From the NCBI GenBank assembly GCA_004026145.2, contig CP034988.1:12181981-12245980 (forward strand): a DNA stretch of 64,000 nt. Direction: 5' to 3'. Source of the stretch: Takifugu bimaculatus (Eukaryota; Chordata; Actinopteri; Tetraodontiformes; Tetraodontidae). Below, one piece after another: positions 44,903 through 56,545 of this stretch; the first letter of the stretch is position 1; every line of letters begins with the position of its first letter. The position numbers and the translations under genes are program-made. The notes under the pieces were generated by a model. It saw only the letters and a list, made by a program, of their open reading frames with translations. It was not told where the DNA came from and made no database searches.

Positions 44903-47900
44903 GTTACCAACTTCATTTCACCAAAGGGTTGGCCTGTATTACCTTTGGCTCAGCTCTACCTCCTCTTGCTTATGAGGATAATCAGTATTGCCATCTATAA
45001 GGCTCAATCTTTGGTGTTTCCGGCCTGGTTTTATCACCTATTGTCTGTGGAGCTCTGCATGACTGCTCTTGGCTACAGGCTTCAAGGGTTTAGTTTTCAT
45101 TTCTGTTACCAGGGAAACGCTGGACTGTGGAGTAAACCTGTTTGAGCAGATCATCACAGGTGAGGTTCTTTTTGTGTATTCCTTTTCATCATAATCTGTG
45201 CATAAGCCCCAATGGATTACACTCATATTATGTGCGGATGTCTGTGCTTTATTATGTTAATGTGACCTTATATGGTTGACTTGTCTTGAATTAAAATATA
45301 GATTAATTGATACACATAGACGGAATTCATGTCAAATTTAACATGCATAATTAAGCCTGATTATAGGAAATCTTTAAGAATGAAGCTTCCACTTCTAAAT
45401 TGAGAGATGTAATGTTTCCAAGATGATGCAAGCTCAATGTCTTTAATCACTTATGATTGCAAATAACAGCATTTTCTCCCTGTGATCATCCATGTTGAAG
45501 ATTCAAGCTAATTTCTGCTCCAACTTCCTGCTCTCTCACATTGGATAAACTAGATATGCCATTGCTATTTCAAATGTAGCTTCATAAAAAGGTGACCTTT
45601 CAATAGTTTCTTCCTTTTTCTACCGTTCCTCCATATTTTCATGCAAAAGGAGTAGACATTTTTTGTTACAATGGATTTAAATAAATAAATCCCTCTATGA
45701 GCATATTTTGGTATGCCTTAGAAAGTGGGACAATGTGGGAAAAATGTAGAAAAATGTAAAAATAATTTGTGATTTACAACACAGCAGTTAAAAAGGTTCT
45801 TTGTAAAAAAAACAAAACAAAAAAAAACTGTTCAAGCAATATCAGTTTGTGGTCATTCGATGACATGGATATTTGTTTCCCTCAACTATTAACAACTATT
45901 ACAACTATTAACCAGATAATCTTAGGGAAATGCACTCAAATGAATCTGTTTCTGCATGTATTTATTTATTCTTGATGTAATGCGAGAAGAGAAAGTTTGA
46001 AGCTGCATTTTTTTTCTCTGAACAACACAAAAGTCCTTAAAGCTGGTCTGAACCCTCCTTTATGGGCCAAAATTGCTCCACTTGCTCCTCCATGGTTTCC
46101 TTCTCACTCCTGTAATGTCCAGTAGTAAATGGGGCTAGTTGTTAAGTGATGGGAAATTGAAATACAGTCTGAGGGGAGTGTATGCTTGCGCAGTTTGTGT
46201 GTTTTTACAGAGCAGCAGAGTTTTTGGATCCGTGTGTATTTCCGATCAGAAACGGAGTCCTTGGTTTATTTACATAGCATCTCTTTTCACTAAGCAGTCA
46301 CTGCAGAGCGTCCGGCTGTTTTTTAATATCAAAATTGGAGCTCTGACAAACTCCAAAGCTGATCGCCATACACAAAAAAGTTGTTGTTCTTCTGGCTTTG
46401 TAAGGACCTTCATAGGCACGATACATTCTCCAGCCCATTACTCTGACTCTAACCATCCCAACTAAACCTGTAACCCTGAAATAGATCTATTTCCCAGTGA
46501 AAATAAATCATGAATTGCTTTCTGTGCACTGAAAAATTTCTTTCATTCACTTCTTTAAGTGGTCATATGCTCTTCCCTTCCCTCTTTAGTGTCTTTGACT
46601 ACTGCTCACATCAGTTTTCCAATCAAAGGGTGGGAAGATTAAACGTGTTACACGTGAACCAGTTGCTGATGATGCGTGCTTGTCATCGATCACATATCGG
46701 ATGGTGGCTCTCGTGGCAGTGTAACTTTAATTTTGACTGTTGGTGGCAAACAACAAGAAACATGTATTTTTAGGCTTTGATTATGAGGGATTAACATAAA
46801 ACTCACAATCTGGGAGCAGAATTTTCCAAATTTCCCTAAGTCACTTTGGAACTACAGTACCGTCTGTGCTTCATTTATTTGAATATAACAATAGGAAACA
46901 TGTCTGATTTAAAAGTTAAGGCTCATTCTCTCCTTCAAAGTGACTCTGGGGATCATTTTCTGACAGTAATGGCTTACAACAGTAGGGGTGATGTGATACA
47001 GACAGACGGCTGTCTGGCTGAGATATTTAGCATTTGTTATTCACACTGCAACATTGTTGTCCTAGATATGACAAAAAGTTCGCACCACTTACTGGAACTT
47101 CCCCGAATTCACCCGCACAATCACGCACAAGTCCTCGTCCTAATCACTTTAGAAGAAGAGCACTTGAAAAATGTATGTCACCTTTAATCAGAAAAAGACA
47201 CAGATGCGAACGCAAACATCTTTTATTCCCCATCTTTTACAACCGCAGGAAATTTCACAAGGAAAAATATATAACAACGTTTCTTTTTAAGGCATTGCGT
47301 AATACATTTTTTTGAGAATATATATCCCGAGCTCCTAGAAATGACAAAAGATTTAATTGCTGCTAGAAGGCTTTGTCACTTCAATGGAATTATGTAGCTT
47401 TGCATGGCTACATACCAGTGAAGATAAATTAGATTTTTCCCCCCCTACAGACTTCATATGTCACGTCTGCAACCAAATTGCCAGAATAATTATTGGCACA
47501 GTACCATTTCTGCAAACCCGGGATGTATTAAAAAGTTCTGCTTCAAGTTCACTTCATTTCAACTTCCTTTTTTTCCCCCATGTTTGTGTGGCAGCACCCT
47601 ATTCAGGTCTGACGGCACTCTTGCGAGACTCTGCGGCGCTGTTGCCATGGCATCCTATGATGCATGCATTTGACATTTATCATGTATGATCACGTATTTG
47701 GTTACCAGCATGTGCATGACAAGATGTTTACTACTATTTTGAAATGGCCACTACCTCTTAAAAGTATTAAATATAAACTTTCTAAACTTTCCATACTTCT
47801 GGACAACGGCTTGAGACAAACGCTAATGACGCGTTTCTGTTAAGAGGTTTGATTTAGTTCTACAGAGCAGTCTAGTTTAAAGGTCCATCTTTAGCAGATT

Positions 47901-48290
47901 TATAGCCACACTGCAGGCCTCAATGTGACATCGCTGCAGTGTGTTAGAAAGGATAGGACAGCTGTTGAGCTATAGACAGTATGCTGTTAAGCTGTGCTGT
48001 TAATATTGACATCATGGTCATGGGCAATGTATAAGTGAGCATGAGCAGAATAATGCACGGTCTCAGTTCTGGTTAAGCTGATGCTTAGGACCCATGGTTA
48101 TTCCTCAGTGCAATTAACAATACTTAGTTAACTCAGTGTTCCTACCCTAAAGATGACTATTGAAAAAGGTTTAGGGCCTAGAAGGGAACCTGTAAGCTCA
48201 TGGAATCAATCGTTTTGATGGGGATGAAGTTATTTGGAGTTTTAGGGCACCTACATCTGCTCAGGCTAAAGACCAGTATTTTAAAAGAAC
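44903..48290. other. Long intergenic stretch without genes
   Basis: AT-rich DNA. Short plus frames (46139-46465, 46846-47187, 47357-47689) have no recognisable domain and overlap in conflicting phases. I see no RNA gene or mobile element. Confidence 0.45.
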
Positions 48291-48419
48291 CTCACAACAG
48301 GGGAAAATGAAGAAGCCTACTGAATGACCTTGTGAGTATAAAGTCCAGAGGCCCTTGCGTAGTTTTTACAGAGCTCCACGCGTAAAGACGCAAACTGTTG
48401 AGGAAGAAGAGATAATGTA

Positions 48420-48708
48420 ATACAAGCCAGTGAACTCTTCTTATACTTCTAAATTGAAGGAAAAAGGGGTAATGGTCAACACAGGAGCAATGCCACATGT
48501 AATCACTGACGTCAAGATGTTTTTGGAATATGAAGAGGCTTTCAAGCCGGAAAAGAACATTGTGGAGCTGGTTGCTGGGGAAAAGGCGAGTGGCGTGTCC
48601 TTGAAGAGAGGTGCTGTTGATGTTCACCGGAGACAACAAGGACTGTTTTCTAAAAACAATGTTGACAAAGCGTGGTTCCTACCATCGTTTCCACGGAATA
48701 TTGTGTAG
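48420..48708 (+). pseudogene. Ty1/copia-type retrotransposon protease remnant
   Basis: The plus frame reads GVMVNTGAMPHVITDVKMF, then EEAFKPEKNIVELVAGEKAS and GVSLKRGAV, finishing with LPSFPRNIV and a TAG at 48706-48708. The order D-T-G-A / HVITD / FKPEKxxxELADG / GVALKRG / VPSFPxNIFSV is that of the copia-type retropepsin that cleaves the Gag-Pol precursor. The catalytic Asp of DTGA is Asn (VNTGA), ELADG is ELVAG, and the frame ends where the integrase linker would follow. No RT, integrase or LTR was seen nearby. An isolated dead fragment. Confidence 0.72.
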
Positions 48709-51039
48709 GCCAGTTTACTATTTGAATGCTGTAAGTAAAGAAAAAGACAATAGATGTTATGAGTGTTAGGGTTAGGTTAGGGACATGGCTCAAAATTCTT
48801 GGACATTGTAACTATAAAGATATATCAAAACTGGAAAATGCAACAGAACATGAATAGAAAGTCCTTTCTTTCTATCCCAAAGAAGAGTCCCAAAAATGCG
48901 GACGATACCAATCTGTCATTTTCATTTTCAAACCCCTCCAAATGGAAATGCAAATAAATGCTTGCCGCATCTAACTTTATTTCCATAGAAAGGCAATTTA
49001 TATGGAGATAAAATACCAGGACTTCAATTGTGATTTACGTTTGCAGCTCATGTTTGAGGAACATTGTATCTTATTTTGTTGTCATCATTACTTTAAGCAA
49101 CAGTAAACTTTGTGTGAAGTTAGATTCATGTAAAAACCTTGCGAATAAACTGAATAGGTTTCGCAAATATGAAACATGCTTTGCACTTGTGAAACACCAC
49201 TCACCAAATGTTACATTTAAAAAAAAAAAAAGAATAGGAAACAAACGTCTAAAAGGAGGAAACAAACTTCGGGATGTTTGTGCCAATAGTCCCATGTTCT
49301 GTTGATTGGACTGTTTCACAGGTGCCTTGTAGTTTGGCCTCCACAACAGGAGGTGGCGCATGTCACCTGGATATAAACAACCACTGATTTAGCCTGCGCC
49401 ACCGCCTGGTGTAGAGGCCTTACTTTTGGCGTGAATACCCCACCATTGTACTTCTTCGTACTTTTTGTACTTCATACTTTTTTTTGTTTCGCATTTAATT
49501 TTCAAAAATGTATTTTCTTATAAATGGTGTTTTATATTTGCAAACCAGATTTTATATTTGCAAAGCACATTCAAAATTTGCATGAATTTAACTCCATAAC
49601 AATGCCTTTGTCATAAAATCAGCAGTCTTTTTTTAAAATCTCTCACATGAGCACACTCTTATCAGCATGTCTTAATTGCCTGTGGGTTAAATGTGTGCTG
49701 CTGCTTTCTCCAATGACAGCCTTGCTGTGTTTATGGTCTGTTAAAGACAGACTTTTGAGGGAACGCGTGCTTGGTGATATTGAATCAGTGGTGTGTATAA
49801 TTAATCAATAGATGAGCAAAGAAAATCAGACAGTTCAGTGATCCCAATGCATGAAAAGAACACGTGCTAACCAGCAGGCATCAGCAACTTAAGTTATGAA
49901 AACTGTCTGTGGGATTATTTTGAGACTGCACCCGATGATGAATCACACTCTACGCCAGTTGTCACCCCAACTTAAGCCAGTTGATTACACAAACCTTAAG
50001 ACCACGCCCCCAAGAGCGAGCGTAAATATGGATGATTCGAATAAAGCCCCTGCACACACGAATATTTAATGATATTTTGTCTCTTGTTACAAAACCTCAG
50101 TGTGGTATTGGCGTGTATGTGTCATATCGAGTACTACTTACTCACTGTCAGGAGCCATTTTCTGGACATCCCACCGAGCTTGTGTGTGCTTTCATGCCGT
50201 GGTGGCTGTTCCCTCTGGACCCTCAGTGCTCTGCATTGATTTGTTGTACTGCCTGCTCTATTGTTTTAACCAACTGACACGCCAGAATTGAACCTGTGAC
50301 GGGGTGGAAGAGATCACTTGTGGGATGGGAAAAAAAACATTTGAAAGACTCTGAATCTTCTTCTTGGTGCAATCACTGTTCTACTCTACTGTGCTGCCTT
50401 TCCTTTGTTGTTTCTTTTTTTTTGCTGATGCTGTACTCTGGCGCAGCGTGACATTGTCCTGCTGCTCGCTAGAAGCATCAAGGCCTCATCTGTGGTCAAG
50501 GTAAAGAGGAGAAATAGGAGGCAAAGGGACCTCATCACCCCGTTGATTTACAGCGTGACCTCCTCGTGAGTGTGGCTCTAGGCTAGCAGGTCCAGTGTCA
50601 AACCTCCATCAAGCAGCTCCTTGTTAATTCATTTTATGGGTCTTGTCCCTCCTTGTCATCCCTCTCTCTGTCTCACTTGTCTTTCCTGTCTGAGCCACGC
50701 TTCATTAAACTCCGAATTCCATCATACCGACTGTATCGACTGTCGATGATGGAAGTAAACCTAAAGGACGATTGCTAAAGGAGGAATTGGTCATGTTCTC
50801 TGGAAAATTTGTTTCAGAAATAAAGAAATGTTTTTAGTGCGTGACCAGCTCAGGAAGAAAAGAACAAATCCGACATTTAACGGAGCTCTGACCCTTGAAA
50901 AACGTGAAGGTATGGTCAAAGTGGCAGCGTCATAAAGCCAGATCCTGCAGCTGTGTCCCTCTAAGCAACATTTTTGAAAAATAAGTTTAAGGTTGGGAAA
51001 GACCCTTTGCTGTGCCTCTGATTTTCTGCTCATAACACA
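48709..51039. other. Non-coding stretch
   Basis: Contains a short telomere-like run GTTAGGGTTAGGTTAGGG at 48765-48782 and a poly-A run at 49219-49231. No gene recognised. Confidence 0.5.
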
Positions 51040-51483
51040 ATCTATTCGGAATATGGATGGCTAAGAAACACAAATCAGGCAGCTCATGATGACCTTCTGC
51101 CTCATATTGTGTTGGTTCCACATTTGCAAATGCTCTAAATTTTAGGGGCCTCACAGACACTCCACTGGAAGAAGATCTGGGGACCTTGGAGGACAAGCGA
51201 ACACCTCAGGCTCATTATTACGCTCGTAAAACCATCCCTGAAGCATTTTTGCTTTTTGGCTGAGTGATTTATCCTGCTACACCAGGCCGCAGCATCACAG
51301 AGTATAATTTCCAAGGGTGTGTATAGTCTGCAGTGATGTTAGGTAGGTGGAATGTGTCAAAGTAAGATCCACATGGATGTCAGGACCCAAGAAGAACATT
51401 CCTCAAAGTGCCATACTCAAAGTGCCATGCACAGTTTGCCTTCTTCCCATTTGTGGTGCCATGAGAGCCCCCAGGCAAGTAAT

Positions 51484-51551
<68 letters not shown>

Positions 51552-51700
51552 GGGCATCCATGTGATGCCAAAGATAAATGTGATTCATCAGATTCTTTTT
51601 TTGTGCTTCTAACACATCGACATAAGGAAAAGGTATTTGTTTAGTATATCCCAGGTGCTGCGATGAAGTCACTCGTCAGTAGTCATAATGTCACGCCCCA
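51040..51700 (-). mobile_element. Tc1-like transposon, family 2 copy B, internally deleted
   Basis: Plus-strand words CCTTCTGCCTCATATTGTGT, GGCCTCACAGACACTCCACT, GGAAGAAGATCTGGGGACCT, AAGATCCACATGGATGTCAG and CTTGCCTTCTTCCCATTTGT follow the complement of a Tc1-type transposase gene. CAGTAGTCATAATGTCACGC near 51680-51700 resembles one terminus. After GTGATTCATCAGA (51581-51593) it jumps directly to the terminal CTTCTAACACATCGACATAA part, so the N-terminal half of the gene is deleted. A 64-bp CA array lies inside. Relative of the 24.0-24.4 kb copy in the same orientation. Confidence 0.8.
51485..51548. repeat. (CA)32 microsatellite inside the second Tc1-like family
   Basis: Thirty-two uninterrupted CA units between CCAGGCAAGTAATG and CCTGGGCATCCATGTGATG. 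The sister copy at 24.09 kb has CCCAGGTGATG, then CACACGCGCCC, then AGCCATCCATACAATG at the same place. The array grew from the CACAC seed in the transposase gene. Confidence 0.93.
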
Positions 51701-53130
51701 TCACTGCTGCTTCTAAAAACTGACCGGGTCGACATTCCTGGATTACTCCATTTTCATTTTGCCATTGAGGAGGGGGGTGAATCCTATTGAAGGATGAGTT
51801 CTAGGAACCAAAGTAGTCATCAGGAACTTCAGAGGCTCTGACTTTTTGTAACACTCCAAACTCACTCAAAGGTATCAGACAGAAGTTGAGCAACCTCAGC
51901 GATAGGAATGCATTATCTGGAAAAAAGAGATCAATTTAGCTGAGTAAACAGCATTCATCCCTTTTTACAAAAAGTGTTAGCATGAAGAAGTATGCTCAGT
52001 TCATAAACTGCATATTAAATGTTTTTTGCATAGTTTTTAGGGTTGAAACCAAAATGATCTGGTTCATGTTGCCTGGCATTGTACATCAACTAAATAATTT
52101 AAATCATTCCAGTGACAACCATTCATAACACTGATTTTAATGTCCTCTGGCCTGTCATTTAAAGTGAACAGTGAAGAACATGATGAACATAATAAAACAC
52201 AAACAAACACATACAAGACTGCAACAAAGAGTACAGCATTGTGAGCGTGGATCTAAGTCCTGTTTCCTACTGTCATAGAGCAAAGTTCTCCCTGCAAGAG
52301 GAGTGATATCAATAGATTCCAATGACTTTGAAAAGTTAGCCTTAATTTTTGCTTCTCCGTGGACATTTAAATTGCTGTGGCTAAATTCCTACAAGTTAGA
52401 ACCGTGGCATTGTAAACTATGTTCAACATATAAGCAGCAGCATGAGTGTTGCTGTCTAAGGGTTGTCTTCCACATCCATGTCTCATAGTATGTATGGATC
52501 TATGGGAAGAATTTTGAAAATCTTCATTTATTATATGATTTTCCCTGTCTGCAGGTATTTTATGTAAATATGTAATGCTGATTCATATAAAGAATTAGTT
52601 ATAAGACTTTAATAGGAATTTGGACCAAGCTAATCTGAAGACATTTATTAATTACCGGTAAATTATTATTGGTCTTTGTTAGGGGTTGAGAGAAACATGC
52701 GGCAGTTGTTAAGAGTTAAAATTAACAGCAGCAGTCTGTCCTAATCCATGTAGTTGAAGGACAAAATTGCTTTATAATCATTGCTAATTAAGTAATTACA
52801 TAGCATTGCGTTTGTACTTATGTGCCTTATAACGATCGGGATGTATTCGTTCCTAAACAAGTTTAGAATACAGTCACCCATCCTATAATTATATAACAGG
52901 AGGTGGATTAGGCAGCCTACCCACTCATGCTATAATGATGACCACATACTGTATCCCTCAGCATCTCCTCCACACCACCTCTATAATTGGCTTATATAGG
53001 GAAGACATCGTAAATGGTGACAAAGCGCCTGCCTCTGCGTGTTGGTGTTGATAGGAACGCATGCAATAAAAAAAATAGTATATGTAATATCTAATACTTG
53101 ACTAGATCTGCCCGCAGCTGTTAAAACACC
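51701..53130. other. Non-coding DNA upstream of the promoter-like block
   Basis: AT-rich, without recognised transposons or genes. It would be the distal upstream region of the gene whose first exon follows. Confidence 0.5.
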
Positions 53131-53440
53131 GCATCTAATGCGCTCTCGCTCGCTCCTTCTCGCTCTCCCACGTGTGCGCGCACACGTCCCCCACGCAGCC
53201 GGGCGCGCACACACTAACCTGCTCATCAGTGCTCTGCACAGAAGCCCCCGACAGTGCCCGAGCTCTCCTGCGTGAGATCGCCGCTTTGAGTGTCCGCTGC
53301 TCCGCTGGATGTTTGCGCAAGAGGACGCCCGCGTCCGTCCGCGACTCTGCACTTTTGTCCGGACCGTTTCGAGGCAGAACACCTCTTAACTTTGGCACAT
53401 TCTGCAACCTTTTTATTTTCGTGCACTCATTTTAAGACAA
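53131..53440 (+). promoter_or_regulatory. CpG-rich promoter-like block
   Basis: Base composition changes sharply from AT-rich to GC-rich with many CpG pairs (for example CGCTCTCGCTCGCTCCTTCT, GTCCGTCCGCGACTCTGC), and this continues to about 53740. It contains an E-box CACGTG at 53169-53174 within an 18-base perfect palindrome ACGTGTGCGCGCACACGT (53170-53187). No TATA box was found at an obvious distance. CpG-rich blocks of this kind usually mark broad-type vertebrate promoters, and the splice-donor-flanked ATG downstream supports plus-strand transcription. The transcription start cannot be fixed from sequence. Confidence 0.65.
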
Positions 53441-53630
53441 TGTTTCCGTCGGCGGGAGCCCCCCTCGCAGCTCCAGGCGTTTGAGTTCCAACTTGGGGCT
53501 TGATGGCACCCTCGGCGGTGACAGGTCCGTAAAGTTGCGCCGCGCCAGAGAACATGGGCGCACACACGAAAAGCTTTTCGTAATTGAGACAATTTCAGGA
53601 ATGAAGGCGGTTGAGTCTCAACTCGTGTGA
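53309..53630 (+). promoter_or_regulatory. Cluster of five short upstream ORFs in the leader
   Basis: ATG-to-stop frames in the leader: 53309-53389 (26 codons plus stop), 53440-53484 (14), 53503-53532 (9), 53554-53583 (9) and 53601-53630 (9). All end before the proposed main start at 53741. If the transcript starts upstream of them, ribosomes would meet five start codons first, a layout linked to low or stress-controlled translation. Their presence is seen directly; a regulatory effect is inference, and a start site further downstream would remove some of them. Confidence 0.5.
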
Positions 53631-53740
53631 GAATCGAGCGGTGTTTCGTCAGGTGCTGGAAAGGTAGAAGCTCGGAGGAAGAGTCGTGATCTGCGCGGTG
53701 GATTGCGCCAAGGACGGAGGGATCGGACCGATGAGACACC

Positions 53741-53744
53741 ATGG
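53741..53744 (+). CDS. Proposed start codon exon part of an unidentified gene
   Basis: Only ATG plus one base (G) lie before the donor GTAAGC at 53745, giving a phase-1 intron straight after the start codon. Many long vertebrate genes have such a minimal first coding exon, so this cannot name the gene. The protein begins Met followed by a G-initial codon (Val, Ala, Asp, Glu or Gly). The alternative reading, ATG at 53731 (Met-Arg-His-His), has a weak context. Partial: the rest of the gene lies beyond the recognised exons. Confidence 0.5.
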
Positions 53745-55854
53745 GTAAGCAAAATAGTTATTTTAAAGGGATTGCCACCATACCACGAAGAACCACCGAC
53801 ATCTTTAAATTACCATGATTATTAGTTTGGTGTAGTTGTGCTTCTCCGGGGGGCACTAGTCATTGCTGTCCGCTGACGCATGAATGTGTGGATTTTCTTC
53901 CAAGGCTGTTTTATGCTTTATTAGTGCGCGATGCCATGCGACTCGTACTTTTACTTTGCCGAGGAAAAGTCTTCTGAGATTTTTTGCGCATTTTGCACCT
54001 TAAAAGCGGTCGCCATCGCTGGGAGCTTTGCCTTTCTTTGTCCATGCATTTCATTAAAAGGCAAATGTTGCAGGCGGCACTGCTCGTGTCCATTTGCGGA
54101 CCCCGACGCGCATCTTTATCACCTGGCGGGGATATATTATAGATTAGTGCAAAGACATTTGTGCAAGTTGAAGCTCAGTCACACCTTGTTATCCTTGAAA
54201 CAACGCCGCTGCAGTGGGTACCTTTTCCACTTTGGATGAAATTTGATGAGATGCTTCTTTGTTCTTTGGCCTTCAACCCCTCCTTAGAAGAGCTTTTTCC
54301 TTTTTAAGTGCAGACATGTTTTGACTCTGTCTTTCTAAGCCCCCCCGCCAGTGCATCCCATCCTACACTGACTGACACCTCCTCCATTTTACCAACGGTG
54401 GGTGTTTTAAAGTTAGATTCGCAGCTCATTATCCTCAACCTCATCAACCCACACGTTTGTTTCAAAGCATTATTACTATTATCAATTAAAATGAGCACAG
54501 AGATGCTGTTCAGTGGGCAGCTGCAAACGGTTTCATTGGACAATCTCCAAGTCCTTCCTTTCACTGCAACTTTTGTGAGTTGGAAATCTATTGCTATTGC
54601 TCAAAAGAGCACAAGCACGCGCATGGACGTGCGCACGCCAGCTTGGCACGTTTGTTAGGTGCAGCAGAGAGAGAAGGAGCCGCTTCAATTGTGATTTTTC
54701 CCACCCGCGGCAACTGTGATTCCTTGTTTTCATTGTCTTGACTCCTCGTTTGTTGGGCTTGCGCTGCTGGTCTGGCTTTGCTCTCATTGTCTAATGCACA
54801 AACTGGCTGAGGAGCCGGAGCCCGATAAGCGTGCTGCCCACACATCTGTGCAGATTTGTGGCATTTTTCCAAGATGTAAGCAGCTTACTGCAAGTAATGA
54901 GCACATGCTATTACTGCTTCAATTATGTCATCACAATTACTGGCCTAAATCAGTTCCACCCCATCGCCCCTATCAGAGCTTCCCCCACGAAAAAACAAAC
55001 CAAGGGACAGTCTCCAAGGTCAGAAGGGCAGGCACCTTCGGTGGAGACACATTTAAACTGAATTACAGGCGATGCAGCCCATTTTTTAATGAGCTACCCG
55101 CATGTGATTCTGCTGTTCATTTTCGATATGTCAGGAGAGACAAAGTTAGTCCAGAAAATTCTGTCATCTTCCCACTGAGATAAATCAAACATTGGCCTTA
55201 AATAGCCCCTATTCTCAAATATGTCACCAAATAATGAGCAGGTCATTGCATTGAATCCGTGAGAGAAGCAGAATGTGACTGTTTCATAAATATACTGATA
55301 TACTAATATTGCTCCAGGGGTCCATTTTTTTTTAGAAATTAGTTTGAATTTAAATCACAATACATTTGGAAGGACTGTGATACTTTTTGACTCTACATTT
55401 TAACCACTAAGAATAACTAGCATGGATGCTGTGATATGTATAGTGAACATAAAAGTGCTTCCCAATGCCACAGAACAGTGCAGAAAAACCAATGGCATTT
55501 AAAGTATGGCAGAAAACATTCCGATGCGTTTGAAGAAAAGCCAAGGCGAGAACACCAATACTTACACCTTGTTTAATAATCAGCAGCAGATAGAGGTGCG
55601 GAGAAAAAGCTTAACATGATTATCATTCCTAAATTGAATTCAAAGGTTTGAGACCAGCAATCAGCAAAGCCAGTATTAAACAAGCAAAAACCACAAGTCA
55701 CAATGCCAATTCGTTGTGAATAAAATGGCACTTCAAAAGGTTTATCAACAGAAAAAGAAAGCCTTGAGTCTCTATTCTCAAAAAAAAAATCTACAGGTTG
55801 GTTCTGTTTTTTCAGTCTTAACCTTGACTTGTGACTCCTTCATCATGTACTTTT
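53745..55854 (+). other. Start of proposed first intron
   Basis: Begins GTAAGC. GC content stays raised to about 54250 (CpG shore) and then falls. No second exon was recognised. Short frames at 54308-54658 and 54716-55183 have no domain. Confidence 0.45.
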
Positions 55855-55950
55855 ATGCAGCAGAACCGAAGAAGCCGAAACTGGATAGAAGGTGAAACCT
55901 CTTCATGAGTCGGAAAAACAGTCCAGTTGACACAGAAAACTTGAATCCAC
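55855..55950 (+). mobile_element. Worn Penelope-like terminal fragment
   Basis: GAACCGAAGAAGCC, CTGGATAGAAGGTGAAACCT and ACAGTCCAGTTGACACAGAA follow the right arm at 7.6 and 42.9 kb (CTGAAGAAGCCTTCTGGATA and on) with substitutions and a small rearrangement. Only about 90 bases remain. Located in the proposed first intron. Confidence 0.6.
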
Positions 55951-56387
55951 ACTTGTGGATTTAGTGTTGAAGAGGAAAAGAAAACGAATCGCATCTTTCG
56001 CAACATGCTGTTAATCCCTAATCACATCTTTTTCACCCCGGAAACTGTGGACTCATCATTTGTGTCCTTCGAAAATTCTGACACAAATCTCCAGTCGCGA
56101 CATGCGTACAAATATCACCGGTGTAAACGGAGGCTGATCAGCCAGCGTCTGGCATGAGGAAACAAGCAACGCACAACTGGCATGCTGCTGATTTTGTTTA
56201 TATTCACTGCAATTATATCACATCACACATACGGCATGATCTTCCCACACAACCTGGAAGTATTGGAAGGGTTTCATTCTTATCAGTCAAACAAACACCT
56301 ACTTAATTTAAGAAGATTTTATTTCTTCAGATGTTCATTGGTATGAGCCACAAGTGAATTATTAATACATTACATATCTCTATGTGT
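55951..56387. other. Intron sequence, nothing recognised
   Basis: No element or exon seen. Confidence 0.5.
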
Positions 56388-56545
56388 GCATTTGTGGGTC
56401 CGGTAACTTGCTCAAGGGCACCTGCGCAATGTCCTGGTACCTCCCCCTGCTATCATATCGCTTCCCAAGTTCTGTCCACACCCAGGCTTGAACCGAGAAC
56501 CCTCTGTTTCGCAGTTGCTGCAAACTAAGCTACCACCGGGCCTAA
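56388..56545 (-). mobile_element. tRNA-derived SINE, copy 3 (best head)
   Basis: On the minus strand the head reads CCCGGTGGTAGCTTAGTTTG, with an A box TAGCTTAGTTTG (complement of 56521-56532). GGTTCAAGCC, a B box (complement of 56485-56494), follows at tRNA-like spacing. The body ends with the reverse complement of TTGCTCAAGGGCACC. These are internal RNA polymerase III promoter elements. Shared body and B-box with 8.1 and 32.8 kb. A host tRNA gene is excluded because the rest does not fold as a tRNA and the flanking body is shared. Confidence 0.7.

Larger units (their letters stand above)
53200..53744 (+). other. Candidate first exon: 5' leader ending in a split start codon context
   Basis: The GC-rich leader ends in GAGACACCATGGGTAAGC. 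ACACCATGG is a strong vertebrate start context (A at -3, G at +4), and the next bases GTAAGC form a good splice donor, so the exon would end at 53744. The left limit is unknown; 53200 is a guess. The 12 nt between the ATG at 53731 (weak context, other frame) and the donor give an alternative start. No second exon was recognised in the remaining 10 kb, implying a long first intron. Confidence 0.6.

Noticed and set aside
53138..53275. Arg-rich open frame from the ATG at 53138
   Set aside because: It lies in the promoter-like block, probably at or before the transcription start, with no domain; at most another upstream ORF.
56485..56532. Host tRNA gene
   Set aside because: A and B boxes are present but the rest does not form a tRNA, and the downstream body is shared with other SINE copies.
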